From positions 1 to 32,053 of the forward strand of contig NZ_LZDE01000305.1 of the NCBI RefSeq assembly GCF_002009015.1: DNA of 32,053 nt. Reading direction: 5' to 3'. Below, one piece after another: positions 1 through 9,579 of the stretch. How positions within the stretch are numbered: position 1 is the first letter of the stretch; the number at the start of each line of letters is the position of its first letter. The notes beneath the pieces were generated by a model that was not told the origin of the DNA, did no database searches, and saw nothing but the letters and a program-made list of their open reading frames with translations. This DNA is from Microbulbifer mangrovi (GTDB taxonomy: Bacteria > Pseudomonadota > Gammaproteobacteria > Pseudomonadales > Cellvibrionaceae). The translations under genes and the position numbers were made by a program.

Positions 1-121
1 AGCCCCCAGGGATGGGTTCACGGTGTGTCTCGCGAAAGTGTTCCCGGTAGTGGCACCGCCACTGAGCTAGTTTCAGAGTTTCCTAAACGAGCTCTAAACA
101 TACTTGGTGGTTAGCATCAGG

Positions 122-1027
122 TTACTGTCCAGACAGGGCCGCAAACGTATTGCACTTGTTGACGTCGCCGCTGGTGAAACCCTGCTTGAACCAGTAGGCG
201 CGCTGTTCGGCGCTGCCGTGGGTGAAAGCATCCGGGGATACGGCGCGGCCGGCGCGGCGTTGCAGGTGGTCGTCGCCCACTGCCGCGGCTGCGCGCAGCC
301 CCTCCTCAATATCGCCGGGCTCTAGCATATTGCGGTCGCGGTGCGCGTAAAAAGCCCACACGCCCGCAAAGCAGTCCGCCTGTAATTCCAGCATCACCGA
401 GAGTCTGTTCGCCGTCACCTTGTCGGCGCGCATCCGCGCCTGCTGCACTTTCTCCGATGTTCCCATCAGGTTCTGCACATGGTGCCCGACCTCGTGGGCA
501 ATCACATAGGCAAATGCAAAATCGCCAGGAGCGCCGAGTTTTTTCAGCTCGTTCATAAAGCTCAGGTCCAGATATACCTTCTGGTCCCCAGGGCAGTAGA
601 AGGGGCCCACCGCCGCTGAACTCAGGCCACAGGCCGAGCGCACCGCATCGGTATAGAGCACCAGCTTCGGTGTCAGATACTGGGAGCCTGCCTGCTGGAA
701 AAGTTTTCCCCAGGTATCCTCTGTATCCGCCAGTACCACCGACACAAACTGCGCCACCTCGTCATCCGGCGCCACGCCCGGGGCCGTCTGGGAGTCCGGT
801 CCAAGACTGGGCGATTCGGTGCTTTGCATACCACTGAACAGGTTGCCACCAAAGTAGTAAAGCGCCCCAAGGGCCAGCAGAATCAGCCAGCCTTTTTTAC
901 TGCGCAATAGCAGGGGAGCCAGGGCCAGCAGATTGCCAAGTCCCCCCATGCCGCCACCGCCGCCGGGAGATCTTTCTCCACGACGATCTTCTACATTCGA
1001 ACTTCTGCGACCCTGACGCCAGCGCAT
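122..1027 (-). CDS. ypfJ: YpfJ-type neutral zinc metallopeptidase
   Basis: Predicted membrane-anchored zinc metalloprotease of the neutral zinc metallopeptidase (YpfJ/KPN_02809) family, 301 aa. Its substrate is unknown. The family N-terminus MRWRQGRRSSNVEDRRG is present, then a Gly-rich stretch, one transmembrane segment at about residues 46-60 and a soluble domain. The zinc site is the HEVGH motif at residues 178-182, with a likely third ligand in ELQAD (E214). Family members usually face the periplasm. The ATG at 1027 is chosen because it gives the conserved N-terminus and has an AGAGG ribosome site just upstream. An in-frame start at 1069 would add 14 residues not typical of the family. 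It is transcribed away from the LON-domain gene and nothing nearby hints at a partner. Confidence 0.9.
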   Translation of the reverse strand: MRWRQGRRSSNVEDRRGERSPGGGGGMGGLGNLLALAPLLLRSKKGWLILLALGALYYFGGNLFSGMQSTESPSLGPDSQTAPGVAPDDEVAQFVSVVLADTEDTWGKLFQQAGSQYLTPKLVLYTDAVRSACGLSSAAVGPFYCPGDQKVYLDLSFMNELKKLGAPGDFAFAYVIAHEVGHHVQNLMGTSEKVQQARMRADKVTANRLSVMLELQADCFAGVWAFYAHRDRNMLEPGDIEEGLRAAAAVGDDHLQRRAGRAVSPDAFTHGSAEQRAYWFKQGFTSGDVNKCNTFAALSGQ

Positions 1028-1209
1028 GGGAGTACCTCTCGATTCGCATCCGCGTATTGCTTTGAGCATAGAACAGCTGGCGCAATTTTTTGTTTTATGT
1101 GCGGGAGATTATCCTTGTGGCTGGAATACCAGTGGTATCTTTGTTTCCTCCCGCTGGTTGGCGTCCCGCGCCGCCCAGAATCGTCTAGAGCAGCAAGCGA
1201 GCCCAAATT

Positions 1210-1785
1210 TTGTCGTTGATCCCCCTGTTCCCGCTCAATATGGCCCTGTTTCCCGGGGTGACGCTGCCGCTGCGAATCTTCGAGCAGCGCTACCTGCGGC
1301 TGGTCACCGAATCCCTGAAGACCGACACCGGTTTCGGCGTCGCATTGATCCGCAATGGCCGCGAGGTGGGGCCGGCGGAAGTGTGGCCGCTGGGGCTCTA
1401 TGTGCGCATTGTCGACTGGAGTCAGGGAGAAGAAGGGCTGCTGCATATCGATGTGGCCGGAGAGTCCCGTTTCCGGGTACTGGAAACCTTTGCCGAGGAG
1501 GACGGGTTGCTGATGGCCGATGTGGAATGGCTGCCGGACGAGGAGTCTCACCCTGTACCGGAAAGCTGTGACGGCCTGCTGGCAGTACTGAACGAATTGA
1601 AGCAGCACGCGGCAACCCTGGCGCTCAAATTCGCGCCGGTGGAAAGTGCCGAGGCGCTGTCCTGGCAGCTGGCGCAGCTGTTACCGCTGGATGATGCCGC
1701 GCGGGTAGAGTTGCTGGCCAGTCACGACCCGCTGGAACGGCTGGCCAGTATTGCCGCGAACCTCGATCGCTGGGCAAAGCAATAA
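1210..1785 (+). CDS. LON N-terminal (substrate-binding) domain protein
   Basis: Stand-alone LON substrate-binding domain protein of 191 aa. The opening IPLFPLNMALFPGVTLPLRIFEQRYL is the family signature (PF02190). The ATPase and Ser-Lys protease domains of Lon are absent, so it is not a protease by itself. In this family it is thought to bind protein substrates or partners, but no precise role is established. The start is TTG: an in-frame stop at 1186-1188 excludes longer forms, no ATG gives the conserved N-terminus, and an AAGCGAG element lies upstream as a weak ribosome site. It ends 24 bp before the DUF2339 gene, so the two may be co-transcribed. Confidence 0.85.
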   Translation: MSLIPLFPLNMALFPGVTLPLRIFEQRYLRLVTESLKTDTGFGVALIRNGREVGPAEVWPLGLYVRIVDWSQGEEGLLHIDVAGESRFRVLETFAEEDGLLMADVEWLPDEESHPVPESCDGLLAVLNELKQHAATLALKFAPVESAEALSWQLAQLLPLDDAARVELLASHDPLERLASIAANLDRWAKQ

Positions 1786-1809
1786 CAATAAATCGCGTTG
1801 TGGAGAGTT

Positions 1810-4500
1810 ATGGATAACTTTGTGTTGCTCGGAGTGCTGTTGATCATCACCGTGGTGGTCGGCGCCTTCATGGGGATATTTGCGTTTGCCGAAGTCAAAA
1901 GCCTGCGTGGTGAGGTGCGTCGCCTGCGTGCGACGTTGGAAGAACTGCGCAACACGCCGCCTGCTAACGCCATGCGGGAGCCTGCCAGCAAGGCGGCTGC
2001 AGCCGACGTTCCCGATGTGCCTGCCCCACCCGTCTTCAATTCTACTGGCGTGCCTGATACGGCACCTGGTTCAGAAAGCCAGACCGCACAGCCATCCTCT
2101 CCCCCGTTAGCCGCCAAGTACGCTTCTACTCACGTGCAGCGGGCCCGCGCCGCGCACTCACCGAAGCCTCGAGCCCGGGGTGTCAGCCCGGAAGTGGCCG
2201 CGGCGCGGGCACAGTTGTGGAACCGCATTCAGCAAAACTGGATGGTGTGGCTGGGCGGCACCTGTGTCGCCCTGTCGGGAATCTTTCTCGCCCGCTACGG
2301 GATCGAGCAGGGATTGCTGGGGCCGCGGGTACGTGTGGCCATGGGGCTGATTACCGCCGCTGTCTTGTACATTGCTTCCGAAGTACTGCGGCGCCGGACC
2401 GGTGGCAGCCACCCGGTATTCGCCGCCCTTGCCGGGGGTGGTGCCATTACCGCGTTTGCGGCGGTGTTGTCCGCGCTGCACCTCTACCATTTTATGGAAC
2501 CCGGACTGGCATTTGGACTGCTCGCGGTGGTGGCGATGATCACCATGTGGCTGGCCCGGCTGCACGGGCCGGTACTGGCGGCGATCGGTATGCTCGGCGC
2601 TTATTCGGTGCCGGTACTGGTATCCACCGGCGGTGGCAATGTTCTGGGGGCCATGATCTATGCCCTGATTATCTCGGTGTCGGTACTGTTCCTGCTCCGC
2701 TATGTGTTCCGTAGCTGGCTGTGGCTGGGGATGCTGGCTGGGGCCCTGGGCTGGTGGCTGATTTCCCTGTTTGGACACCAGGCTGACGGCTGGCGGGGGG
2801 TTTACCTGGCGGTGTTGGCCTACGCGCTGCTCGCGGTGGTGCCCGGGAACTGGTTGCTGTGGAAAAACGCGGAGGAGACCGGGGAGAAGCCCGCGGGCAA
2901 AGTCTCTGACCTGATCCTGCCCAGTCTGCTGGTCCTGGCCGCCGCCCAGTGTCTGTCGATCTTGCGCGAGGGGTTTCAGCCGGAGGCGATCTGGGCGTGG
3001 AGTCCACTGGCATTGGTGGTGCTGGTTGCCGCCCGCCAGCGCGCCAGCCTTGCGCTGGTGCCCTGGGCACTGATGCTCGGACAATTGTTCGCCTGGCTGG
3101 GGGCGCAGCTTGATCAGTGGGGTGGATCACCCGTTGCCCTGTCGGCGCTACCCGCGGAACAGCAGGGCGGCTTTCTGATCTACTTGCTGGCGACCGTGGC
3201 ACTGTTCGGCGGTTTTGCGTTGCTCAACTATCGCCGGGGACTGGCACGATACTGGTGGGCGTCGTTGTCGGTGATGGCACCGCTGCTGTCCCTGCTGCTC
3301 GGCTATGTACTCGCCGGTGATTATCTGCCGGTGTACTGGTGGTGTCTTTATACAGCGGTGTTTGGTGCTGCATTCATGTATCTGGGGAGTCGCGGTGCCC
3401 TGCATCAGTGGCATAAGGGGATGGTGGTGTGGCTGTTTATTGCCGCGCACTTTGCCTACAGCCTCGCCGTCTGCCTGTGGCTGGAGCAGGCGAGCCTGAC
3501 ACTGGCGCTGGCACTGCAGGCGGTGTCCCTGGCCTGGGTGATCCGGCGCTTCGATATCCCGACGCTCGGCTGGCTGCTGAAAGCGGTGTTGTTGCTGGTG
3601 GTTGTCCGCCTCACGCTGAATCCCTGGCTACTTACCTACAGCGATGATACCCACTGGTCCCTGTGGACCTACGGTGGCTCCGCCCTGTGTGCGTGGTTGG
3701 CCACGTTTGTCCTGAGGGATAGCCAGAGGCCCCTCGCGGCCTGGGCGGAGGCCGCGGCGCTGCATCTGCTGGTGCTCGCACTGTGGGCCGAGTGCCGCTA
3801 CTGGCTGTATGGCGGTAATGCATTCGCCGCGGAATTCAGCTTTACCGAGGCGGTAGTCAATATGTGGCTGTTTACCGGGTTGGGGCTGGTCTATTACCGC
3901 AAGTCCCTGGTGGCAGATGGCTTCGCGCGCTGGTACGACGGTTACGGGCGCCTGCTGGTATTGGCCGGGTTGGTCAACTACCTGGCGATCCTGTTCTCTG
4001 TGGCTACCAGTGAGCCGTGGGCGTGGCACGCCATCGGCGAGCGGCCGCTGTGGAATATGCTGCTGCCGGCCTTCGCCGGCGCGGCGCTGCTCGCCCTGCT
4101 TGTCAGCCGGTTCTATCTGTCGGGCGTGCGCCGTCTCGCGACCCTAGTGGCGGCGGTGGCCGGATTTGTGTGGGTATCGCTGGAAGTGCGGCATCTGTGG
4201 CAGGGCACTATCCGCTTGGATGTAGCGACACCTACCGGGGAGCTCTACACCTACTCCGCGGTGTGGCTGTTGCTGGCTGTGGCGGGAATCCTGTTCGGCA
4301 GCTGGCGCGGATGGCGCAGCTGCTACCAGGGCGGAATGGCGGTGTTGGCGCTAGTGATCGTGAAGCTGTTCCTGGTGGATATGTCGGGGCTTGAAGGCCT
4401 GTTGCGCGTGGCGTCGTTTATGGGAATGGGGCTGGCGTTGCTGGGAATCGCCTATCTTCATCAGAAACTGGGGGGGAAACACGGGGTTGTCAGGGAATAA
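1810..4500 (+). CDS. DUF2339 multi-pass inner-membrane protein
   Basis: Very large hydrophobic membrane protein (896 aa) of the DUF2339 family; molecular function unknown. After one N-terminal membrane segment there is a short coiled coil (around LRGEVRRLRATLEELRN), then a Pro/Ala/Ser-rich linker. A conserved block follows (NWMVWLGG, FLARYGIEQGLLGPRVR), then about twenty or more hydrophobic helices continuing to the C-terminus. The block after the linker is the family hallmark. The ATG at 1810 is preferred over the in-frame TTG at 1798 because GGAGAG lies directly before the ATG. The gene follows the LON-domain gene closely. A 97-bp gap with its own promoter candidate separates it from proA, so it is probably not part of the downstream operon. 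Confidence 0.85.
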   Translation: MDNFVLLGVLLIITVVVGAFMGIFAFAEVKSLRGEVRRLRATLEELRNTPPANAMREPASKAAAADVPDVPAPPVFNSTGVPDTAPGSESQTAQPSSPPLAAKYASTHVQRARAAHSPKPRARGVSPEVAAARAQLWNRIQQNWMVWLGGTCVALSGIFLARYGIEQGLLGPRVRVAMGLITAAVLYIASEVLRRRTGGSHPVFAALAGGGAITAFAAVLSALHLYHFMEPGLAFGLLAVVAMITMWLARLHGPVLAAIGMLGAYSVPVLVSTGGGNVLGAMIYALIISVSVLFLLRYVFRSWLWLGMLAGALGWWLISLFGHQADGWRGVYLAVLAYALLAVVPGNWLLWKNAEETGEKPAGKVSDLILPSLLVLAAAQCLSILREGFQPEAIWAWSPLALVVLVAARQRASLALVPWALMLGQLFAWLGAQLDQWGGSPVALSALPAEQQGGFLIYLLATVALFGGFALLNYRRGLARYWWASLSVMAPLLSLLLGYVLAGDYLPVYWWCLYTAVFGAAFMYLGSRGALHQWHKGMVVWLFIAAHFAYSLAVCLWLEQASLTLALALQAVSLAWVIRRFDIPTLGWLLKAVLLLVVVRLTLNPWLLTYSDDTHWSLWTYGGSALCAWLATFVLRDSQRPLAAWAEAAALHLLVLALWAECRYWLYGGNAFAAEFSFTEAVVNMWLFTGLGLVYYRKSLVADGFARWYDGYGRLLVLAGLVNYLAILFSVATSEPWAWHAIGERPLWNMLLPAFAGAALLALLVSRFYLSGVRRLATLVAAVAGFVWVSLEVRHLWQGTIRLDVATPTGELYTYSAVWLLLAVAGILFGSWRGWRSCYQGGMAVLALVIVKLFLVDMSGLEGLLRVASFMGMGLALLGIAYLHQKLGGKHGVVRE

Positions 4501-4534
4501 CCAGTACTGTCGGCTTTTCCCGGCCCGGTTGCGG

Positions 4535-4540
4535 TATACT
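4535..4540 (+). promoter_or_regulatory. Candidate -10 box for proA
   Basis: TATACT matches the sigma-70 -10 consensus at five of six positions, about 58 bp before the proA GTG. No convincing -35 hexamer sits at the right distance, so this is a tentative promoter. Confidence 0.35.
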
Positions 4541-4597
4541 GCGCGGCCATTTTGAGGGGGTGCCCCGGATTTTGCGTGAAATGCATGGAGGATTGCA

Positions 4598-5887
4598 GTG
4601 AATAGTGTCAGTGCCACCGAGGTCGAACAGGACTCTACCGAAGCAAAAATGCAGGCCATGGGCCGCGCCGCGCGCGCTGCTGCCCGCCTGATGGCGCGAG
4701 CGGATACCGGCACTAAAAACGACGCTCTCAAGGCCATTGCCGCCGAGCTGGACGCCCAGCGACCGCAGCTGGCGGCGGCCAACGCAATCGATATGCAGAA
4801 CGGCCGGGGCAATGGTCTCGATGCCGCACTACTGGACCGCCTGGAGCTGACCGAAGCACGTATCGACGGCATGATCGAGGGCCTGAACCAGATTGCAGAA
4901 CTGCCGGATCCGGTGGGTGAGATCTCGGACCTCAAGTACCGGCCGAGTGGCATCCAGGTGGGCAAAATGCGTGTGCCCCTGGGCGTGGTGGGGATCATTT
5001 ACGAGTCCCGTCCCAATGTGACCATCGATGCCGCCAGCCTGTGCCTGAAATCTGGCAACGCCACCATTCTGCGCGGTGGCAGTGAAGCGCTGCACTCCAA
5101 CGGTGCCATTGCTGCTTGTATTGCTGCGGGTCTGAACAAGGTGGGGCTGCCGGAAACAGCCGTGCAGGTGGTGGGTACCACCGACCGTGCTGCGGTGGGT
5201 GCGCTGATCTCCATGCCGGAATATGTGGACGTGATTGTGCCCCGCGGTGGCAAGGGGTTGATCGAGCGCATCAGCCGTGAGGCGCGGGTACCGGTGATCA
5301 AGCATCTGGACGGTATCTGCCATGTTTACCTGGACGACCGCGCAGATCCGGAAAAGGCATTCAATATCGCACTCAATGCGAAAACCCACCGCTACGGTGT
5401 GTGCAATGCGATGGAAACCCTGCTGGTGGCAGATGCCGTGGCAGCGGAGTTCCTGCCCCGACTGGCGGACGCCTATGCTGAGAAGGGGGTAGAGCTGCGC
5501 GGTTGCGACAGAACCCGCGAGATCCTGCCCGCTGCGCTGCCGGCGACTGACGAGGACTGGGCCACCGAGTACCTGGCGCCGGTACTGGCGATTCGCGTGG
5601 TCGCGGATATGGATGCGGCCATGGATCACATTGCCCGCTACAGCTCCGGGCACACCGAGTCCATCGTCACCGAAGATTACACCCGCGCGCGCCGCTTTAT
5701 GGCCGAGGTGGACTCCAGCTCGGTAATGGTCAATGCCTCCACCCGCTTTGCTGACGGGTTCGAGTACGGTCTGGGTGCGGAAATCGGCATCAGCACCGAC
5801 AAGATCCATGCCCGCGGCCCGGTAGGGCTCGAGGGCCTGACCTCGCAGAAGTGGATTGTGTTCGGGGACGGACACATTCGCGGATGA
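4598..5887 (+). CDS. proA: Gamma-glutamyl phosphate reductase (proline biosynthesis)
   Basis: NADPH-dependent reduction of L-glutamate 5-phosphate to glutamate 5-semialdehyde, the second step of proline synthesis, in the cytoplasm. The protein is 429 aa, a little longer than the usual ~417 because of an N-terminal extension. It shows the aldehyde-dehydrogenase-like fold motifs, with [19 protein letters not shown] near residue 125 and the catalytic cysteine C269 in [12 protein letters not shown]. The C-terminal [15 protein letters not shown] is typical. The GTG start has a GGAGG ribosome site seven bases upstream. The stop overlaps the nadD start (ATGA), indicating translational coupling. The gene for the preceding step, proB, is not in this window. 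Confidence 0.97.
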   Translation: MNSVSATEVEQDSTEAKMQAMGRAARAAARLMARADTGTKNDALKAIAAELDAQRPQLAAANAIDMQNGRGNGLDAALLDRLELTEARIDGMIEGLNQIAELPDPVGEISDLKYRPSGIQVGKMRVPLGVVGIIYESRPNVTIDAASLCLKSGNATILRGGSEALHSNGAIAACIAAGLNKVGLPETAVQVVGTTDRAAVGALISMPEYVDVIVPRGGKGLIERISREARVPVIKHLDGICHVYLDDRADPEKAFNIALNAKTHRYGVCNAMETLLVADAVAAEFLPRLADAYAEKGVELRGCDRTREILPAALPATDEDWATEYLAPVLAIRVVADMDAAMDHIARYSSGHTESIVTEDYTRARRFMAEVDSSSVMVNASTRFADGFEYGLGAEIGISTDKIHARGPVGLEGLTSQKWIVFGDGHIRG

Positions 5888-6525
5888 AAACCATCGCCCT
5901 GTTTGGCGGTACCTTTAACCCGGTGCATTTTGGCCACCTGCGCATGGCGTTGGAGCTGAAAGAAGTACTGGGTTTTGAGGAAATGCGCCTGCTGCCGTCG
6001 CATCAGCCGGTGCACCGGGCTGCTCCCGGAGTTACTGCCGAAGCCAGGCGTGACATGCTGGAGCTTGCGCTGGCAGATTGCTCGCAATTGCAACTCGACC
6101 AGCGTGAACTGCTGCGTGCCGGGCCCACCTACACCGTGGATACCCTCGAAGAGCTCCGCGCGGAGCTGGGCGAGGCCGTTTCCATCAGCTTTTGCATGGG
6201 GCTGGATTCCCTGCTGGGGCTGCCCGGTTGGCACCGTTGGGAGCGTTTGATTGAACTGGCGCATCTGGTGGTGGTTACCCGCCCCGGCTGGCAGATTCCC
6301 GCGGAGGGGCCGGTGGCTGAGCTGCTGGCGAACCATCGCGGCAATATGGGTGACCTGCAACAACGGGCCGCCGGTCGCATACTGGTAAGAGAACAGACAC
6401 TGCTGCCGATATCCGCTACGGATATCCGCAGCCTGATCGAAAGTGGCCGTTCGCCGCAGTATTTACTGCCGCAGCGGGTGCTGGAATATATTCAAACTCA
6501 TCAGCTCTACAAGAGCGGAAACTAA
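5884..6525 (+). CDS. nadD: Nicotinate-nucleotide adenylyltransferase
   Basis: Transfers AMP from ATP to nicotinate mononucleotide, giving deamido-NAD, in NAD synthesis; cytoplasmic. The 213-aa protein starts with the nucleotidyltransferase signature [11 protein letters not shown] (residues 8-18, containing the HxGH ATP-binding motif). It ends with the second family motif [10 protein letters not shown] (residues 176-185). The ATG at 5884 overlaps the proA TGA by the ATGA arrangement. The longer in-frame start inside proA would add residues foreign to the family. Order proA-nadD-rsfS-rlmH matches Pseudomonas. Confidence 0.96.
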   Translation: MKTIALFGGTFNPVHFGHLRMALELKEVLGFEEMRLLPSHQPVHRAAPGVTAEARRDMLELALADCSQLQLDQRELLRAGPTYTVDTLEELRAELGEAVSISFCMGLDSLLGLPGWHRWERLIELAHLVVVTRPGWQIPAEGPVAELLANHRGNMGDLQQRAAGRILVREQTLLPISATDIRSLIESGRSPQYLLPQRVLEYIQTHQLYKSGN

Positions 6526-6527
6526 TA

Positions 6528-6541
6528 GGAGCCAAGGCTCC
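6528..6541 (+). repeat. Small intercistronic inverted repeat (nadD-rsfS)
   Basis: GGAGCC-AA-GGCTCC is a perfect 6-bp inverted repeat directly after the nadD stop. There is no U-run behind it, so it is more likely an mRNA-processing or stability hairpin than a terminator. Confidence 0.4.
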
Positions 6542-6554
6542 AGATACAGGTGTT

Positions 6555-6917
6555 ATGACTGATATCAAATCAATTGCGGTAAACGCACTGGAAGACCTCA
6601 AGGGTAAAGACATCGTTTCACTGGATGTGTCGGAACTCAGCGACGTGATGGATACCCTGATTATCTGCACGGGTACTTCCAGCCGTCAGGTGAAATCTCT
6701 GGCCGAAAATGTGGTGGATGACGGTAAAAAGGCCGGAATCCGTCCCATCGGTGTCGAAGGAACGGAGCAGGGCGAGTGGGTGCTGGTGGACTACGGCGAT
6801 GTCGTGGTACACGTGATGCAGGCCGAGACCCGCGGTTTCTACGATCTCGAAAAACTCTGGTCGATGACCCCCAATACCCGCGATAACGCCGACGGCAGCG
6901 ATCCCCACGAGAGCTGA
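6555..6917 (+). CDS. rsfS: Ribosomal silencing factor RsfS
   Basis: Binds ribosomal protein L14 on the 50S subunit and blocks subunit joining, lowering translation in slow growth or starvation. The 120-aa protein has the complete Iojap/RsfS fold: LDVSELSDVMDTLIICTGTSSRQV, then GIRPIGVEGTEQGEWVLVDYGDVVVHVM and the closing FYDLEKLW motif. An acidic tail of about 15 residues follows, beyond the E. coli length. ATG at 6555 with AGG upstream. It lies between nadD and rlmH, the standard arrangement. Confidence 0.97.
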   Translation: MTDIKSIAVNALEDLKGKDIVSLDVSELSDVMDTLIICTGTSSRQVKSLAENVVDDGKKAGIRPIGVEGTEQGEWVLVDYGDVVVHVMQAETRGFYDLEKLWSMTPNTRDNADGSDPHES

Positions 6918-6958
6918 GGGCGAACTGTGCTTAGGCTTCGGCTTGTGATGTCCCGTCC

Positions 6959-7435
6959 ATGAAGATCCGAATTATCGCCGCAGGCGGAAAGATGCCCGCG
7001 TGGGTGCAGGAAGGCTACAACGAGTACGCCAAGCGCCTGCCGCGGGAGCTGACGCTGGAGATGGTCGAGGTGCCCCTGGGCAATCGCGGGCAGAAGAATT
7101 CCGCGGCACTGGTGGAAAAGGCGCGTCAGAAAGAGGGCGAGGCGATGCTCGCCGCCATCAACCCGCGGGAACACGTGGTTGCACTGGAGGTGAAAGGCAA
7201 GTCCTGGAGCACCGAGCAGCTGTCGCGGGAACTGGCGAGCTGGCAGATGTCTGGCGACAACGTCTGCCTGCTGATCGGCGGTCCCGATGGCCTGTCCCCG
7301 GATTGCGTGGCGCGGGCCAACCAGAAATGGTCCCTGTCGGCACTAACCCTGCCGCATCCGCTGGTGCGGGTCTTGCTGGCGGAGCAGATGTACCGGGCAT
7401 GGACGCTGTTGGCGGGGCATCCGTACCATAAATAG
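6959..7435 (+). CDS. rlmH: 23S rRNA pseudouridine-1915 N3-methyltransferase
   Basis: SPOUT-class methyltransferase that uses S-adenosylmethionine to methylate pseudouridine 1915 in helix 69 of 23S rRNA on assembled ribosomes. The protein is 158 aa, close to the E. coli 155. The SAM-binding trefoil-knot motifs are clear: [14 protein letters not shown] around residue 102, then [18 protein letters not shown], and the family terminus GHPYHK. It lies 41 bp after rsfS. A stem-loop followed by a T-rich tract lies downstream, so the rsfS/rlmH transcript probably ends before mrdA. Confidence 0.97.
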   Translation: MKIRIIAAGGKMPAWVQEGYNEYAKRLPRELTLEMVEVPLGNRGQKNSAALVEKARQKEGEAMLAAINPREHVVALEVKGKSWSTEQLSRELASWQMSGDNVCLLIGGPDGLSPDCVARANQKWSLSALTLPHPLVRVLLAEQMYRAWTLLAGHPYHK

Positions 7436-7501
7436 TACCGGGCCACCCGGGGCTGCCTCCTGCCGAGGCATCGATCATCTGCCATCCCGACTGAACTTGC
7501 C

Positions 7502-7544
7502 CGCCAATTCCCTGTCTGAGGGAGTTGGCGTTCAATTCTTTTTT
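7502..7544 (+). terminator. Probable terminator after rlmH
   Basis: A 12-bp stem with one G-U pair (7502-7513 with 7519-7530), a 5-nt loop, then a T-rich tract with six consecutive T at 7539-7544. The U-tract starts a few bases away from the stem, so efficiency is uncertain. Confidence 0.55.
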
Positions 7545-7671
7545 GAGTGCGGCCAGCCTCCTGTTCCGCGGGCCCGGGTGCTGCGCGGGTATCGAAAGCT
7601 CCGCAGGGGCGGCAAACTTGTGTACACTTCGTGGTCATTTTCGCGCCACCGAATAATCCGTTTCGACCACC

Positions 7672-9579
7672 ATGTCTGAAAACCTGCGTTTCAAAGACCA
7701 TCACTCCGAACAGCGGCTGTTTCGCAACCGTATGCTGGTGGCGATCTGTGGCGTCGTGGTTCTGCTGGGCGTACTGGTGGCGCGCTTCTACAACCTGCAG
7801 GTGGTCAATTTCGAGGACTATCGCACCCAGTCCGACCAGAATCGGATCCAGGTGCGCCCGGTGCCCCCCACCCGTGGTTTGATCTATGACCGCAATGGCG
7901 AGATGTTGGCGGACAACCGTCCCAGTTACACCCTTTCCATCGTGCGCGAGCGGGTCAAGGACCTTGATGCCACCATTGAGCTGCTCGCGCATCTGGTGGA
8001 GCTGGACGATAGCGATGTAGAGAAATTCCAGCGCCGCCTGCAGCGTCGCCGCCCGTTTGAGCCTGTCCCCCTGCGCTACCGCCTGAGCGAGGATGAAATT
8101 GCCCGTATCAGCGTCAATGAATTCCATCTGCCGGGGGTATCCGTGGAGGCGGAACTGGTCCGCTACTACCCGCAGAGCAAGTTATTTGCCCACAGTGTCG
8201 GGTATGTGGGGCGGATCAACGACCGCGAGCTATCCAGTTTCACCGAGGAAGATGTGCGCCGTTACCGGGGCACCCAGAGTATCGGCAAGGTGGGGCTGGA
8301 GCGCTCCTATGAAGATTTGCTGCTCGGCGAAGTCGGTTACGAAAATGTGGAGACCAATGCCCGCGGCCGCGTACTGAGGGTGCTTGAGCGCCACGATCCC
8401 AAGCCGGGGGCCGAGTTGACCCTGCATCTGGACACCCGCTTGCAACAGGTGGCGACCGAAGCGCTGGGCGACAACCGTGGTGCAGTGGTGGCCATCGATG
8501 TCAAAACCGGTGGGGTGCTCGCGTTTGTCAGTCAGCCTTCGTTTGATCCGAACCTGTTCGTTACCGGCATCAGCTTCAAGGACTACAGTGCCCTGCGGGA
8601 TTCCCTGGATGTGCCGTTGTTTAACCGCGTAGTGCAGGGGCAATATCCACCGGGATCGACCCTGAAGCCGATGATGGGGCTCGGTGGTCTCGCCGCGGGC
8701 ATCATCACCGCCGAAACCGAGGTGGCAGACCCCGGTTACTACAAGCTCCCCAACGACAAGCGGATTTATCGCGACTGGAAGCGCTGGGGGCACGGTAAGC
8801 ATGTGGATTTGATCCAGGGGCTCGCCCAGAGTTGTGACGTTTACTTCTGGGATATGGCCGCGCGTTGGGATATCGATGGTATGCACGATATCGCCACCCG
8901 TTTTGGGCTGGGGGAAAAGACCGGCATTGATCTGCCGCGGGAGTACCCGGGACTGTTTCCCTCGCGCGCCTGGAAACGCGGCGCTCGCGGTGTGCCCTGG
9001 TTCCCCGGTGACAGCCTGAACGCGGTACTGGGACAGGGCTTTGTGTTGGCGACACCGCTGCAACTTGCGGTGATGACCGCCACCATCGCCAATCGCGGCA
9101 CCCATTACCGTCCGCAGATGGTGATGGCCGTCGACGGCGTGGAGCAGCCACCGGAGATTCTGCACCACGTAGATGCGCGCCCGGAACACTGGGATCAGGT
9201 GTTTGAAGGTATGGAGGCGGTGGTTTACAGCCTGCATGGCACCGGCAAAAGAGCCGGCGCCGGGCTGGATTTCAAGGTGGCGGGTAAATCCGGTACCGCT
9301 CAGGTGGTGGGAATCGCCCAGGGGGAAAGATACGACTCTGAGGCGCTCAAGGAGCGGCACCGGGACCACGCCCTGTTTATTGCTTTTGCCCCGGTAGACG
9401 ACCCGCAGATTGCAGTGTCGGTGCTGGTGGAGAATGGTGAGGGCGGTGGCCTTGTGGCCGCCCCGGTGGCGCGTGAGGTCTTTGCCGACTGGATGTCGCG
9501 GCCGCTGGAAGATACCGCGAGCCTGCAAAATTGGCGTCCACCACTGATGTTTACCGAGGAGGCGCATATCCGTGGCTAG
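7672..9579 (+). CDS. mrdA: Penicillin-binding protein 2 (elongasome transpeptidase)
   Basis: Monofunctional class B PBP that cross-links peptidoglycan for rod-shape elongation, working with RodA and MreBCD. The 635-aa protein has an N-terminal cytoplasmic tail, one membrane anchor at about residues 21-39, a PBP dimerisation (pedestal) domain and a transpeptidase domain. The active-site motifs are STLK (S329 nucleophile, K332), SCD at 387-389 in place of SxN, and KSGT at 539-542. PBP2 proteins generally have SxD at the second motif, so this is not a defect. ATG at 7672 gives the usual short tail. Its end overlaps rodA by 8 bp, consistent with co-translation. Confidence 0.97.
   Translation: MSENLRFKDHHSEQRLFRNRMLVAICGVVVLLGVLVARFYNLQVVNFEDYRTQSDQNRIQVRPVPPTRGLIYDRNGEMLADNRPSYTLSIVRERVKDLDATIELLAHLVELDDSDVEKFQRRLQRRRPFEPVPLRYRLSEDEIARISVNEFHLPGVSVEAELVRYYPQSKLFAHSVGYVGRINDRELSSFTEEDVRRYRGTQSIGKVGLERSYEDLLLGEVGYENVETNARGRVLRVLERHDPKPGAELTLHLDTRLQQVATEALGDNRGAVVAIDVKTGGVLAFVSQPSFDPNLFVTGISFKDYSALRDSLDVPLFNRVVQGQYPPGSTLKPMMGLGGLAAGIITAETEVADPGYYKLPNDKRIYRDWKRWGHGKHVDLIQGLAQSCDVYFWDMAARWDIDGMHDIATRFGLGEKTGIDLPREYPGLFPSRAWKRGARGVPWFPGDSLNAVLGQGFVLATPLQLAVMTATIANRGTHYRPQMVMAVDGVEQPPEILHHVDARPEHWDQVFEGMEAVVYSLHGTGKRAGAGLDFKVAGKSGTAQVVGIAQGERYDSEALKERHRDHALFIAFAPVDDPQIAVSVLVENGEGGGLVAAPVAREVFADWMSRPLEDTASLQNWRPPLMFTEEAHIRG

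Noticed and set aside
1-121. Possible gene end at the left edge of the window.
   Set aside because: No reading frame with recognisable family content was found; the stretch is too short to judge.
1028-1209. Divergent promoters between ypfJ and the LON-domain gene.
   Set aside because: The region is AT-richer and must hold promoters, but no -35/-10 pair stood out on either strand.
8830-8838. SCD instead of SxN in PBP2, as a possible active-site defect.
   Set aside because: PBP2 proteins normally have Asp at the third position of this motif, so the enzyme looks intact.
8230-9567. A 445-codon open frame antisense to mrdA.
   Set aside because: Mirrors codon bias of the PBP2 gene; no domain signature.
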